This document shows, one piece after another, positions 44,743-55,710 of a stretch of 64,000 nt of DNA. Numbering within the stretch: position 1 is the stretch's first letter; every line of letters starts with the position of its first letter. The position numbers and the translations under genes are program-made. Under the pieces are notes generated by a model, which worked only from the letters and a program-made list of their open reading frames with translations, ran no database searches and was not told the origin of the DNA. This DNA comes from Tolypocladium sp. Sup5 PDA-1 (lineage: Eukaryota > Ascomycota > Sordariomycetes > Hypocreales > Ophiocordycipitaceae), in contig JPHH03000012.1 in assembly GCA_000750105.3 (NCBI GenBank), positions 558,001-622,000 on the forward strand, given 5' to 3'.

Positions 44743-46491
44743 CAGAAACCCAATCTCCAGGTACACGCTCGCGGGACGGACAGGCCGGGGCAAGTCACAG
44801 CGGATGGACCGTGTGACGGCCCTCGGCCATGTTGCCACGAGATGGGCTATCTCTCTGCTTAGCTTGCGCCCATGGCTTTGGCCGGCGGGGATGGTTGCAC
44901 GGCAGGAGGCCTGCTTCGGACATGAACGAAAGCGGATCGAGGCCAGGCCTGCACGTCCCGGCCTTGAGAACAGAACCTTGGCCTCGACCCGTGGAGGCAC
45001 CGCCAAGTCGGGGCGTCTTGGAGAGAGCAGACGATGTCGATTCGGGGTGGTTGGCGTTGGCCACGCAACTCCGTACTGCCGCTTGGCACACGCCACCACA
45101 TAGATGGAGGACTGGAAATGGGCTTGTGCCTCCCAAGACGGCATGTCACTTGGTGGCCGTACCTGGGCAAGCCACCGCAGAGCCAGCCACCACTGGACTC
45201 CTGGAGGCGTTGCTTCTGTCGCTCGTGACTGGCCAGGGCTGTGCTGATCGAGATACAGACCTGCCTCTCTAGGCGATATAAATCGAGTTTCATGTTGTTG
45301 CAGGTATGCCTATTGCACAGGCTTGCGCGAACTCCCGAGCGCAGGGCGGACCCAGGTGAGGCGAGGGCCTCGGCCAACAATCGACGTTGGATGCTGTCCA
45401 TACACTTGTACTCGTCATCGTCACCAACACCGTCGCCGTGGTCAACCGATCACGCGACTCGGACAGCTCGAACTTCGTCTTGTAGTGGCGCGATTCGAGG
45501 TCCCCTATCAGTCGGTGCCGCGGTGGCGGCCTAGCGTATAGTTAATTTCTCGGCGAGCCAGGATCTGAGATAGAGTTGGACAGATGCTCGGCATGGCCAG
45601 CAGCCAAGCAGCCACAATGCAGAGATTGGGAAACTAGGCCGGGCAGCAAGCCATCGGAGACGGGGGACCAGGGGAACCTCCCTCGTCGCTGGGGCGGACC
45701 AACAACCTCTCGTCGTCCAACAAGGATACTTTGGAGGTACGGAGCAGAGCTGGCCAGCGGTTGGCCGACGAGGAGGGGGAGGGAGACCGCGGATGGTTGC
45801 CATTGCCGTAGCACGGGGCATGGTGGTGTAACCTGTCAATCGTTAGTTGGGTGTCGGGATTTTGGATTCAGGCGGAGTCTCACTGGCATCGCTTCTCCCG
45901 AGTCCCATGTGAAGCGATGGCCCGAAAGAAAAAGACGGGCCGACAAGCCCTGGGTCGCGGGCAGAAACGAAGCTGGGCTGGATGATGGTCGCGGGACGAC
46001 ATTGGTGCAGAGCTTGGTGGTGCCGCTCCCAGGGCCCTGGTTCAGTGTCCAACTCAGAGGCCACAACTGACGGCTTGCATCAACAGAGGCCTCACCACCA
46101 CAACCCCCCCCCAGAAATACGGAGTTATACTTGCGGTAAAATTGTTTCGACCTTCCCGATCCTGTCTAATCTACTCGTACGAGATCTGCCGTGCCTCTAG
46201 AATGGTTCCAGGCGCCTCCTCTTTTTAAGCTACGACAGGGGGGCATGGCGTGTGGCGTCCAATTGGCCGCGGCTACCCTGCAGCCAAGCCGACGTCACGA
46301 CGACCTCTCCACCGTGGATGGCACTTTGGAATTCCAAGAAGGCTTGCGTGTCGCGGGCTGTCTCGAACCGAGCGCTCATCCCCGCTGCAAAAGATCATCT
46401 TGGCGAAGAGAACGGGTATCCTCGGTGCAACATCTTGGCGTGAGGCATTGATTCGCCTTGCTCAATTCATGAAGTCGGTGGGTAAAAGACG

Positions 46492-46520
46492 CTGTAGTCC
46501 GTATAGACTACGGACTATAG
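46492..46520. repeat. Inverted repeat TAGTCCGTA / TACGGACTA
   Basis: Perfect nine-base arms (46495-46503 and 46509-46517) flank a five-base spacer; with one mismatch the arms extend to twelve bases. The CCGTA core is shared with the recurring 11-bp motif. Confidence 0.6.
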
Positions 46521-47063
46521 AGGCACGTTCTGGGGAAAGATCCAGGGCCTGGTTACCCCGATGACACCCTCGCACGAGCTCGCTCTTCTCTCCGCATAAT
46601 TGCGTTTCTATGACAAACTGCAGTATGGGGTACGGTGCCGATGGTGAAGAAGCCCGCCCGTATTGCAGTTGACGTCGCCATCACCACGTGGCCCTCTAAT
46701 TGCTATTGATGGGGTATCTGGGGATACGATGCACTTTTGTTCTGGCGTTTCCATGTCACGCTGTGGTATTGCCCTCCACCTTCAAAGCTACTGAAGCCGC
46801 CCGCGCGGTTGGAACCGAGAGCGGGTATTGCATGCAGACGGACCGTATTGTACATTTACTACAAGGCTATACCTACGCATGCGCCAATATCTCCTACTAT
46901 AATTAAAACCAGCCTGAACATTCTTCCCAGGCACCGCTTGGCAAGCCAATATCTCTAATAAGCCTCTCACCACCCGAGTCCGCGTCTCGGCTGCCGTCGC
47001 ATACCACAGCCGTTCGCCAAGTCTGCTACTAGACCGTGCCGAGCTTTAGCCCCGGCTGCCTCT

Positions 47064-47874
47064 TCACAGCTTCCCCTTCATCAGGTTCGCAATCATCTCG
47101 CGGCCCGTGATGCGCGTCGTCTTCCACAGCGTCGGCAGGTCCAGCGTGCTCGACAGCCCGTCCGCGAAGCCGAAGAAGAGCATCGGCGGGATCCACCCCC
47201 GCGCGTACTCGAGCGCGAAGCACCCCTCGGGCATCTTGTACTGCTTCACGTCGCCGCGCCGCAGGTGGTGCACGCTGCCCTGCGGGTACACCTCCGGCGC
47301 GTACTCGCCGGGCACGTACGCCAGCTGCGTTCCCGACAGGATGTGGAAGTAGTCGTCGGCCGTGTGCCGCCCCGTGTGGCCCTCGGTGCCGACGGCGGTT
47401 CCTGTGAGGGCGTGTTAGTCGCGTGTTCCGGGCGGGATGGCAACGAGGACCATGGACGGAGCATGCTAACCAAAGATGATGAGGTACTCGGTGATGCCTG
47501 GATCCAGCAGCAGTCAGTATCCCGCACGAGATATACACGCGTCGGCACATTCCGCAGCACTCACTAGCATGGATAATGTACATCCCGCCCATCGCGCCGC
47601 CCGCATTGTTAAACACCCACTCCTCTTCGAGGTTGACGTGCGCCGGGTTCCTCTCGCTCAGCTCCGTGACAATGTACCGCACCACGCCCCGCGTGTCGTT
47701 GCCGTGCTGCGCGATCCCCCGCTTCGCCAGGTCCTGCAGGTGGTCCAGCTCGAAGATGTAGAACCGGTCCAGGTTCTGCTCCGCCAAGTATACCATTGAC
47801 GAGAGCAGCGCCGTGAGGAGCGCCAGCACGGCCAGGAGGCGGCCGATGCCCGGCACGGGCTGTTGCTGGGGCAT
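47064..47874 (-). CDS. ERG2: C-8 sterol isomerase (ergosterol pathway)
   Basis: Exons 47874-47565, 47497-47471 (27 nt) and 47401-47064 give 224 residues, the usual length of fungal Erg2. An N-terminal membrane helix (LLAVLALLTALLSSMVYLA) is followed by FELDHLQDLAKRGI, EEWVFNNAGGAMGGMYIIHASITEYLIIFGTAVGTEGHTGRHTADDYFHIL and VYPQGSVHHLRRGDVKQYKMPEGCFALEYARGWIPPMLFFGFAD, all hallmark segments of Erg2 and the sigma-1 receptor fold. The enzyme moves the sterol double bond from C8 to C7 in the ER membrane and is the target of morpholine fungicides. The tiny middle exon encodes the ITEYLIIF segment, which confirms the joins. Confidence 0.96.
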
Positions 47875-48408
47875 TGCGGCGAGCGAAGGGAGCCGACAGG
47901 GGGACGAGACCGACCGAGGTTCAATTGGCAAAGAAGCTTGAGCTTTGTCGAGGATGCGCCTGGGAATCTGGTCGTCGTCGCGGGAAAGTCGGCGCATTTC
48001 AACCAAAGGCCGGGGCCGTTCTGCCGTTCCTCACCGCTCGGAGCTGTCAGCTTCCGCATGGCCCCATACCCACCTCCGCTCCGTCCGCTCGTGCGTGCGT
48101 CCGTCCCGCGGACAGCGACGGTGCCTCGGGCGCGGCTCGAGGCTGAGCACGCAAATCCAGTCTCTGCGATTCATGGAATGCACGATGAGGTGGTGTGATT
48201 AATTCCATTCATCTCCGATCGCAAGGCGTCGTCAAACGCCAGTCCCTCTAGCAGTGAATGCGTCCGACGCCAAATGTACATACAGTACTTCGTACAACCA
48301 GGTTCCACCACCGTCTCAAACTCCGCCGCGCCGGTCCGCCTCCCGATATCCCTACATTTGACACAAAGTTTTTTTCTTCTTTTTTGGTTCCCCCGAGCCT
48401 TGCCATCT
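47875..48408. promoter_or_regulatory. ERG2 promoter region
   Basis: This 534-bp stretch lies between ERG2 and the 3' end of the next minus-strand gene. On the minus strand ATCACACCAC at 48199-48190 resembles a sterol regulatory element (ATCANNCCAC). The 11-bp motif GTACTTCGTAC lies at 48285-48295. Regulation is inferred. Confidence 0.4.
48285..48295. promoter_or_regulatory. Recurring 11-bp motif GTACTTCGTAC
   Basis: Third exact copy of this variant, in the ERG2 upstream region. Confidence 0.5.
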
Positions 48409-50399
48409 CTAGTCCATGTCCGAGTCCCCCATGACTTCAGTCTTGTCAGGATCGTCGACATCGTCATCGAGCATGGCTGTCTGGTCTGCCTCGTCCATAT
48501 CCACATCATCCATCGTGACGTCGCCATTGGCGTCTCCGTTGGACTTCCTCTCCGCTGCATCTTGACTGAGTTCCCCAGAACCCTTGCCGTCGCCGTTCTC
48601 GGCTTCTCCATGTTGCTTTTGTTTCTTAACCACTGCGATGACACCGAGCTCATGCTCGCGACCCCTCCAGCGGGCCAACCGCCGCGTCGACCGCCGCAGC
48701 GCCGCAGCATATGAGGTGACCTCCTCGCCGAAATCATCCTCCTCGGCAGCCAAGAGGCACAAGCCTCCAAGTCCCTTTTCGCGGAACTTCCCCGCCCCCT
48801 TGTCACCATTCGTAGGCAAGTTACGCGGGGGATCGTCTTCGCCGTCGCTGTCCTCGAACCCATCCTCTTGAGACTGCAGTCTTCTGTATGCCCGGAAGAT
48901 GGCACCGTCTTGCCGACGTAGCTTGCGGCTCCTGTGGTGCTGCCGGCGAAGGCCGCGATCCAGGATGTACTCGACCCGCTCGTTACGATTCCGCTCAACA
49001 GCTAGCTGGTGCGCAGTGGGCGGACGGGGTTTCCTTGCGACGACGCCCTCGGACCCATGCCGGGTTGGTGAAGAGCCCTCAAAGATTTGATACCTGAGGG
49101 GCAAGCCTCGACGGCCCGAATTTGCACCTCTGCCCAAGGCCCGGGGTGGGGGCGTAGACCTCGTGCTGTCCATGTCGGACTCGTGTTTAGAGGGCCTGAT
49201 GCGAGGTAGAATGGCCGGGCCGTCTTCGTTGAGCGGCGCCCGGAGCTTGCCGCGCTTCGTCTCCCGCTCGTTCAGATACACCAGGTCCATCTCCAAGATC
49301 TTGGCTCTCGTCTTTTGCTTCTCACGGCCAAAGTCAATCTCCTCCTGCGTGTCCACGTTCTCCAATGACCTCTGCTCGTCCGTCATCACCTCCAGCCGGG
49401 GAATGCCCTGGTTTGCGACGTTGAGATCATAGTCGACGCCAGGGCCGAAGGGATTCTCTTCACAGCCTTCCTCGGTGAAGTCGGATTCGAGGTAAAACCA
49501 CATGAGCCATAGGAAGGCCGTTGCACGAGACTCGCTCGAGTACTTTTTCTTCATGACGAGGTCATGAAACTCGTGATTGTCGGGAAAGTGCAGCTCGGCT
49601 ATCTTTTGAGCACCATTGCACATGACAAAGATGAGGTTCACCGGGTTCGTCCGCGGCGGATCGTCGAGCCTCTTGATCTTGTCCAGCGAGTTGGGCTCTT
49701 CCCGGTCCTCAGCGCCACCTTTCAAGATGGACTTGAGCCGCGGTGCATCCTGCAACTGCTTGTAGGCATGGGGATCCTGATGCGCCTGCAAGGATGGAAT
49801 CGCATGATATGTCCGGAGCTGTGCACGCATCTCGGGGAAGACTGCATGGGAGTCAGTCACGGGTCAGAGATGCCCTGTTGACGGGAGGGTGACTTACAGT
49901 TGAGAGTCGTATTCATCCTGCCGACGTTGACCAGCAGGCACACCATGGCCATGCCCTTGGCGGCTTCTCGGTCGCTCAGCAGCTTGTCTCGAAGCACCTT
50001 GCTGGTCTTGCTGCTCCGCGACATGGTGTCGATGTAGAGGTCGGCAAAGTTCTGTTTGCCGATGCCGTCCTGGTCGTACGAGTTGGTGAACACCTTTTTC
50101 TCGTTGTCGAAGACGGCCTTGAGGAAGTCGTACTGGATATCCTCTCGCCATAACGGTTCTCCGTCTTCCTTCTTCAGATGCCTGATCTTGCCGATGTGCT
50201 GCCCGTTGGCGTCCTTGCCCTGTGACTTGCCCCTGCCCCGACTCGGTTTCTCGGAGGCGTCTGGCGTGTCTTCGGCCACTCGGGCGTCTTCGTCATCGGA
50301 GGCGGCGCGAGAAATAAAGGACTTGCCTTCTTGGGCGGCGGGTGAGCTGGGTGGCTCGATGTCCGACGTCGCGGCGACCGAGCTCGGTGAGGCCGCCAT
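48409..50399 (-). CDS. IES1: INO80 chromatin-remodelling complex subunit Ies1-like
   Basis: Exons 50399-49898 and 49841-48409 give 644 residues. The central block HLKKEDGEPLWREDIQYDFLKAVFDNEKKVFTN, then ADLYIDTMSRSSKTSKVLRDKLLSDREAAKGMAMVCLLVNVGRMNTTLNFFPEMRAQLRTYHAIPSLQ, matches fungal Ies1 proteins as I know them. ESRATAFLWLMWFYLESDFTEEGCEENPFG is a second conserved segment. The C-terminus is basic, then very acidic (DVTMDDVDMDEADQ). Ies1 is a fungal-specific INO80 subunit whose molecular job is poorly defined. It diverges from POM34. Confidence 0.85.
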
Positions 50400-51189
50400 G
50401 GCGCGAGGATTTTGGGGGAACGCTCGCGAGGGATGGAGGTGTCGAGGAGGCGTGTTCGAGGAGGCGTGTTCGTCGTCGGTGCTGGGGTCGGCGATCAGCA
50501 GCACATGGCTGTGTTGCGAGAAAGAATGGAATCAGGAGGAATGTGAATGTTGGAGATAGCGGGACGGGGCCTGGCGATGCAGATGAGGCAATTGGCGATG
50601 GTTCAAAGGAGTGGGAGAAGCGAAGGATGAAGCTTCAAAAAAGCCAGGCAAGCGGCGCAGGAGTCGTGTCCAGTGGTTGCGCAAGATGCACCGCTCCGGG
50701 CTCGCACCACCTGCAGGGAGTCGCTGGAGCGCGTTCTTCCAGGTTGCGAGAGGCGCTAAGAGTCCAGTGGACCAGGGGCACGCCAGGGGCCTCCACAGCC
50801 CGCTGCTACGAGTACAGTACTGGACCTGGATGGCCCGTGCACCACTGGGCATCGTCGCCCAGTCCACGCTCTGCTGGTGCATCGTGATTTGCTTCCCGTC
50901 GCAAACATCAACAAATCCAGCGACAAAGGAGAGCGATCGCCAGCTCAACGGCCACTCTGGCCTGCACAAGACCTACTAACCCACAGCAAGCAAACGACAC
51001 AGGTAAGATCTGTCGGGCGGCTTTTCTACTTTCCTCCCTGGCGAGGCTCGAGGACGGGTAAGGCTGCGGCCCGCTTCTCATCTTCAGACTCCTCGAGGAT
51101 TTGCTCAACTGACCGGCTCCGCAGAACGATCTTCCACACGCCAAACCCGGCCTCCCTGCGCATACGGCAACTAGCAAGCCTCCTTCGAA
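50400..51189. promoter_or_regulatory. Divergent promoter region, IES1 / POM34
   Basis: This 790-bp stretch separates two divergent starts. No gene is seen. Confidence 0.5.
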
Positions 51190-52038
51190 ATGTCCACGCC
51201 GGTCAAGCCGACGCCCGTAAAGGCGTCGCCCGCCACCGACAGCCCTGGCACGTGGAGACATCCCCGACTCGACGAGATCACGCGGCGACGGAATGCGACG
51301 ACCTTCTCCGAGAAGAATATACGGCAGATAGCCTACAACGCTGCTGCCCTGCTGGTCCTGTGGTCGGTTCAATTGATAGTACGGCTCAAGGTGGACCCTC
51401 AAATGTACGGCGAATACTACTCGGTCAGCTCTTGGAAGGATACTATGCTGACCACAACACACAGTTTGTCCAACTCTGCCCGCTCGTATCTGAGCTGGGC
51501 ATGGTTTATCTTCCAGCTGGTACCATTCGTTCAGATTGGCACGGCATGCCTGCCTCTTTTTCGCGCGAATGACGACCTCTCCGACATACCCTTGACAACG
51601 ACGCAGCGCAAGTTGCTGGGTCTTCCTCCGTCCTCCGCACCCCCCACTCCCGATGCAAAGTACAGCACGCCTCCACGATACTCGCGCACACCGTCGATAG
51701 CGGGCTCTGTGGGAAGCAGGGGAAGCTACAATAGTTCCCCGTTGTCTGGCCGAGGTAGCCCAGTTCTTCACGGCTCCGTGGGCGGATCACCATCGCCATA
51801 CACTCCTGCTGGCAGCCCGATGCTTCAGAAGAGCTTCAGTGGTTTGGCGAATGGGCGGAGGTCATCCTTTGGATCAACGAGTCCTTTTGGAGCGAGTTCG
51901 TCCGCGAACCTGTTCTCCGACTCTGCCTCGCCGAGCTCGCCGAGCCCATCGGGAGGAAAGCGAACGAGCGTGGGGCTCAACAGTAAGTGGCTGTATGAGA
52001 AGGGAAGACGCTCATCAGGGAGCGCATGGCTACACTGA
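51190..52038 (+). CDS. POM34: Nuclear pore membrane protein Pom34-like
   Basis: A single exon of 282 residues. Two membrane helices (QIAYNAAALLVLWSVQLIVRL and YLSWAWFIFQLVPFVQIGTAC) lie close together near the N-terminus, with both ends predicted on the same side. After LSDIPLTTTQRKLLGLPPSSAPPTP, typical of fungal Pom34, the rest is a low-complexity Ser/Gly/Pro tail with SPF and SPFGAS elements. Pom34 partners Pom152 and Ndc1 in the membrane ring that anchors the nuclear pore. Confidence 0.9.
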   Translation: MSTPVKPTPVKASPATDSPGTWRHPRLDEITRRRNATTFSEKNIRQIAYNAAALLVLWSVQLIVRLKVDPQMYGEYYSVSSWKDTMLTTTHSLSNSARSYLSWAWFIFQLVPFVQIGTACLPLFRANDDLSDIPLTTTQRKLLGLPPSSAPPTPDAKYSTPPRYSRTPSIAGSVGSRGSYNSSPLSGRGSPVLHGSVGGSPSPYTPAGSPMLQKSFSGLANGRRSSFGSTSPFGASSSANLFSDSASPSSPSPSGGKRTSVGLNSKWLYEKGRRSSGSAWLH

Positions 52039-53104
52039 GGAATGGAGTTACAAGTTTAGGATTTTGGCCTCGGCGACAAGAAAGCGTCGGACGGAGGGAG
52101 GCTTGGGTACAGTCCATGAACTCGAGGAACGGACTGCGTCGAGAGACTAATCATTGGCATAAAGGCGTAACGGATGACCTGGCATTGGTGGTACATACAC
52201 ATATGTAGTTTACGAATGATAGTGTAACTCCCACTGAATAGGATGGCAGGCTATGCTGATATCTTGTTTACAATGAGCCATGATCAAGCAAGATGTAATA
52301 AATATCAAACCGTCACGAAGTCGGCTCCACGACTGCCGACACGAAGCCTTTTCCACAAAACCAAAATTAGAACTCAAGCTGCCAAAAAGAAAGCCGTGAA
52401 ACATTCTGGCATGTCGAAAAGAAAGGCAAAAAGAACAATTCATCATGCGCGAACCGGGACTCGAACCCGGGTCACATGCTTGGGAAGCATGTATGCTAAC
52501 CTCTACACTATTCGCGCTGTGGTGATGTAATCAGCTCCTTATTTGGGTCTATATAGGGGGACTCCACGTGGCTCAATGTTGCCCCAGAGAACCCCCGGGA
52601 CCAGGCAGCGTGATTGGAAAGGCAACAGTGCCATGTCGTGAGATTGCCCCTGTGAGAAGACTGCAGATACCTACTGCGTATGCTGGAAGACCACTCAACT
52701 CGTGCGTTGTAAAATTGGCTTCTCTGTAAGGCACCTTTGCAACGTCTGCAATCGATGCCCGAGCCTCTCGAGGGAGCTGTGAATGAATGATGGGTTCTGG
52801 ATATTCCAACTGAGTGGTGTGACTCTTCTGCTGGGTAAGACGACATCTGCGGCGGCTTACCAGTTCATCGCAAGTCTCTTCACATGAGTCTCGAGCAGAT
52901 GCAATGTGTTGAAGGTGTCGTTCAAGATCTGAAATCGTGAAAACTCCACTCACATACAGCCAACCCACAGTGGCATAGCCCCACAGTCAGCCAGCCGACG
53001 ACCCCTCCACCAAACGTCCAGCTCCAAGCTCCCCCTCCATCATCTCCAGCATCAACCACCAGCTCCCTCCCCCCTCCCCCCTGTCCCCTACGCCCACGCA
53101 CACC
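52039..53104. other. Intergenic region containing a tRNA gene; GET4 promoter
   Basis: Apart from the tRNA-Gly at 52447-52517 I see no gene in this 1.1-kb stretch. Confidence 0.5.
52447..52517 (-). tRNA. tRNA-Gly (anticodon CCC)
   Basis: The 71-nt minus-strand sequence folds as a cloverleaf: acceptor stem GCGCGAA/TTCGCGC, T arm CCGGGTTCGAGTCCCGG, and an anticodon stem CATGC/GCATG closing the loop TTCCCAA, which puts CCC at positions 34-36. No intron. A run of five T lies just downstream on the minus strand (opposite about 52430), suitable as a Pol III terminator. CCC decodes GGG. Confidence 0.96.
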
Positions 53105-54147
53105 ATGGCGAGCAAGGTCGACCGCATCGTCGCCCGGCTGCAGGAGAAGATCACCGACGGCGACTACTACGAGGCCCAGCAGCAGACGCGCGTCGCCGCC
53201 TCCCGCTACATCAAGACCCAGAACTGGCCCGCCGCCATCGACATCCTCGCCAATGTCGCCCAGTCGCTGCTCAAGGCCGGCCAGGGCGGCAGCGGCGGCG
53301 ACCTGTGCGTCATGATGGTCGACGTGTACAAGCAGGCCGAGCTGCGGCCCGACTCGGCGAGCAAGGGCCGCCTGCTGACGTGCCTGCGGCTGTTTGACGG
53401 GGAGGAGCCGACGCGGAAGAGGTTTATCACGGAGATGATGGGGTGAGAACATGGCTGATGCTACGAAGTATGTTTATGGGGAATGCTGACTGAAGCTTTG
53501 CTGCTAGGTGGTCGGCCAGGTTTGGCGAGTATCCCGCTGGCGACCCAGAGCTGCATCACGTTGCTGGATCGTTGTACGCCGAAGAACACGACACATACGA
53601 AGCGGAGCGACACTTGCTGCTAGGGACCAAGGACTCTCCCGAGGTTCTACTCAAGATGGAATACACGTGGTATAAAGAAGGAGACGCCCACCTAGCACCG
53701 CACTATGCCGCGCGGGCAATCCTCCCATACCTCCTCGTCGGCAACGTCCGCGCCGCAAACACCTGCTACCGCCTCTTCGCCAGCGCTCTCAGCAGCGAAA
53801 GCACGGGCCTCGGCGTCCAGGATGTATCCAGCGCAAGCTGCGATATCCGCATCTTCCCCAGCCTCCCGCTCCTCAACTTCCTCGGCCTGCTCCTCCTGGC
53901 CATTCAGCGCGGCGCGCCGGAGGTGTACAAGGGCCTCGTGTCCAAGTACGCGACGCAGATAAACGAGACCGAGGCGTGGGCCGAGCCGCTGGAGATGATT
54001 GCCGAGATGTACTTTGGCATTACCAAGCCGCGACAGAGCAACCCCCTGATGGATATGATGAGCGGACTATTCGGCGGCGGAGGTGGCGCGCCGCAGCAGC
54101 CGCAGAGACGGGGTCTGGGTGCTCCAGCTCCGGCTGGGCTGGACTAG
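53105..54147 (+). CDS. GET4: GET4, tail-anchored protein targeting factor
   Basis: Exons 53105-53442 and 53508-54147 give 325 residues. The protein is all-helical with TPR-like repeats: DRIVARLQEKITDGDYYEAQQQTRVAASRYIKTQNWPAAIDIL and GDLCVMMVDVYKQ are characteristic Get4 N-terminal blocks. The second half contains ARFGEYPAGDPELHHVAGSLYAEEHDTYEAERHLLLGT and FPSLPLLNFLGLLLLAIQRGAPEVYKGLVSKY. Get4 pairs with Get5 and hands tail-anchored proteins from Sgt2 to Get3 for ER insertion. A Gly/Pro-rich tail ends the protein. It converges on the next gene across only 77 bp. Confidence 0.95.
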
Positions 54148-54224
54148 GCTTTGGTGATGCTCGTAAATGAATGTATCATAGATACCATGAAAATATTAGA
54201 CAGCCGGCGTTTCGTAGTGATAAC

Positions 54225-54782
54225 TCATCCACGAGTCTGCTCCTCTGGCTCGAACATCCAATTATCCTCGGCCAGCGCATTGACCTTGGCTCGGAGGTCT
54301 GCGCGCACAGCTTCGAGAAGCTCTTTTGCTACGGTCAGCGGAGTTCGTCCGCTGGAGCGACGGCGCAGCTTACCCTCTGGCTGGTCTGGCAAAGAGCTGT
54401 GATTGATGGTGTGATGTTTGACAGCTTCCGCCAAGCGCTGTCTCTCCTCTATCAAGGCGTCAGTCTCATCAAGCAGCAAAGTCCAAGGGATGGTTGCAGC
54501 CATACTCTCAGTCTCCTGGCGGTCCTCGGCCTGCTCGTCCTGCTCCTCGAGGACCGGCGTCGGCGGGTCTCCGAGCTCGATCTCGCCCTGCTGGTTGCGG
54601 ACGACAATCTCGGACGTGTCGGACAGCACGTCGACGTCGAGGCACAGCGTCTCGGCCGAGTTGGAGGAGCTTGCGGTAGGTCGGCGCGTCAGCTGGCTGC
54701 GGAAGAGGTTGGGGCGAACCCCTGCGACGGTGCCTCTGGCCCGCGGGGCACCAGGCTCGGGGCGTCGGGGCCGTTCACTCAT
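54225..54782 (-). CDS. Uncharacterised 185-residue protein
   Basis: A single exon of 185 residues that I do not recognise. The N-terminus is Arg/Pro-rich, the middle acidic (LCLDVDVLSDTSEIVVRNQQGEIELGDPPTP), and the C-terminal half strongly helical (WTLLLDETDALIEERQRLAEAVKHH, LTVAKELLEAVRADLRAKVNALAEDNWMFEPEE) with coiled-coil character. No signal peptide or membrane segment. The tight convergence with GET4 and clean open frame support a real gene. A structural or adaptor subunit of a nuclear complex is possible but would be a guess. Confidence 0.6.
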   Translation of the reverse strand: MSERPRRPEPGAPRARGTVAGVRPNLFRSQLTRRPTASSSNSAETLCLDVDVLSDTSEIVVRNQQGEIELGDPPTPVLEEQDEQAEDRQETESMAATIPWTLLLDETDALIEERQRLAEAVKHHTINHSSLPDQPEGKLRRRSSGRTPLTVAKELLEAVRADLRAKVNALAEDNWMFEPEEQTRG

Positions 54783-55710
54783 GGCGGGAGTTTATCGATC
54801 CTTATCTCGAGCGACGGAATAAGGAATGTCAAAGGTCAAGGTGAACGTGTGTGAAGCTTGAGGTTTCCAGGGTAAGGTAAGAGACTTGGGTGGGTTGGAG
54901 TTGGAGGGGTCGATGGAGGGGCGTTGTTGCTACGTTCAGGGCAGGCGCTAATAAACACAGGCCGCTCATCAGGCAACTTCAAAGTCGCCATGTCAACTAC
55001 AGCAACCGGCTGGCTCGATGTTGACTGACATTGATCAGGAGAACGCAACTCCCCACATGTCCGACACTGATCACTTCATGTCCGAAGGCCATCTCGAGGA
55101 AATATTGACCCGGCTCAAAGACATGGTTGAAGCCAATCGCATCGTACCTTTCATCCGCCAAAGCCCTCGTTCTCATGTTCCTGTGAGTTAGTGAATGACG
55201 AACGGGCTTTAATCAAACCCCTTTCCCTTATTGGTGATTGTCGCATTTTAGCTGGAAACAAACCGTTTCTCCCGTAGATGCAGCTTTAACAGGCAGCCAC
55301 CGTCGAAATTGCTCCAATTGGCAAGATGCCACGAGAGCTGAGGTCTAATTATAAGACGGTAGAAAGTGGTACCGTTGCACGCTTGTTTTTGGGTCCGTGA
55401 ATGGGCGCCACGTCTATGCAATCAGTGGCCTGGGAAACACTATTGGATGATCGAAACCGTTTTTTGCGCCACAGGAATGCAGAAGAGTTGTACAATACTG
55501 AATATTGATTGACATGGTAAACCTCGCCCATGTTCGTGCGTGCTCCTTGTACCAGACTCGGTGGGAGCCTATTGGCAATGAGCAGCCTTAGCCGTAGCTA
55601 TAAGTGCGCCCCAAAACCACCTCTCAAGTTACATCATACTTGCGACAAGACTCACATCCCATGTTCGCTCGACATCGAACATCAAGAATTATACATCTCA
55701 ACAAGTCAAC
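54783..55710. promoter_or_regulatory. Divergent region, uncharacterised gene / VOC gene
   Basis: This 928-bp stretch holds a possible small ORF (55018-55191) and, near its right end, an inverted CCAAT box (ATTGG, 55571-55575) and CTATAAG at 55598-55604, about 110 bases before the VOC gene. Confidence 0.45.
55018..55191 (+). CDS. Possible small ORF or gene remnant
   Basis: ATG at 55018 opens 57 codons ending in TAG at 55189-55191. The translation contains an amphipathic stretch (EGHLEEILTRLKDMVEANR) that looks more protein-like than random. GTGAGT directly before the stop could be a splice donor, so this may be a first exon or a remnant. No downstream exon could be identified. Confidence 0.25.
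   Translation: MLTDIDQENATPHMSDTDHFMSEGHLEEILTRLKDMVEANRIVPFIRQSPRSHVPVS

Larger units (their letters stand above)
44584..47063. other. 2.5-kb gene-free stretch, PTR2 promoter side
   Basis: No frame has recognisable coding features. The left part should be the PTR2 promoter and leader. An inverted repeat lies at 46492-46520. Confidence 0.5.

Noticed and set aside
44584..45144. Upstream extension of the peptide transporter frame
   Set aside because: Open for about 187 codons but without transporter-family character; the ATG at 44583 gives a typical N-terminus.
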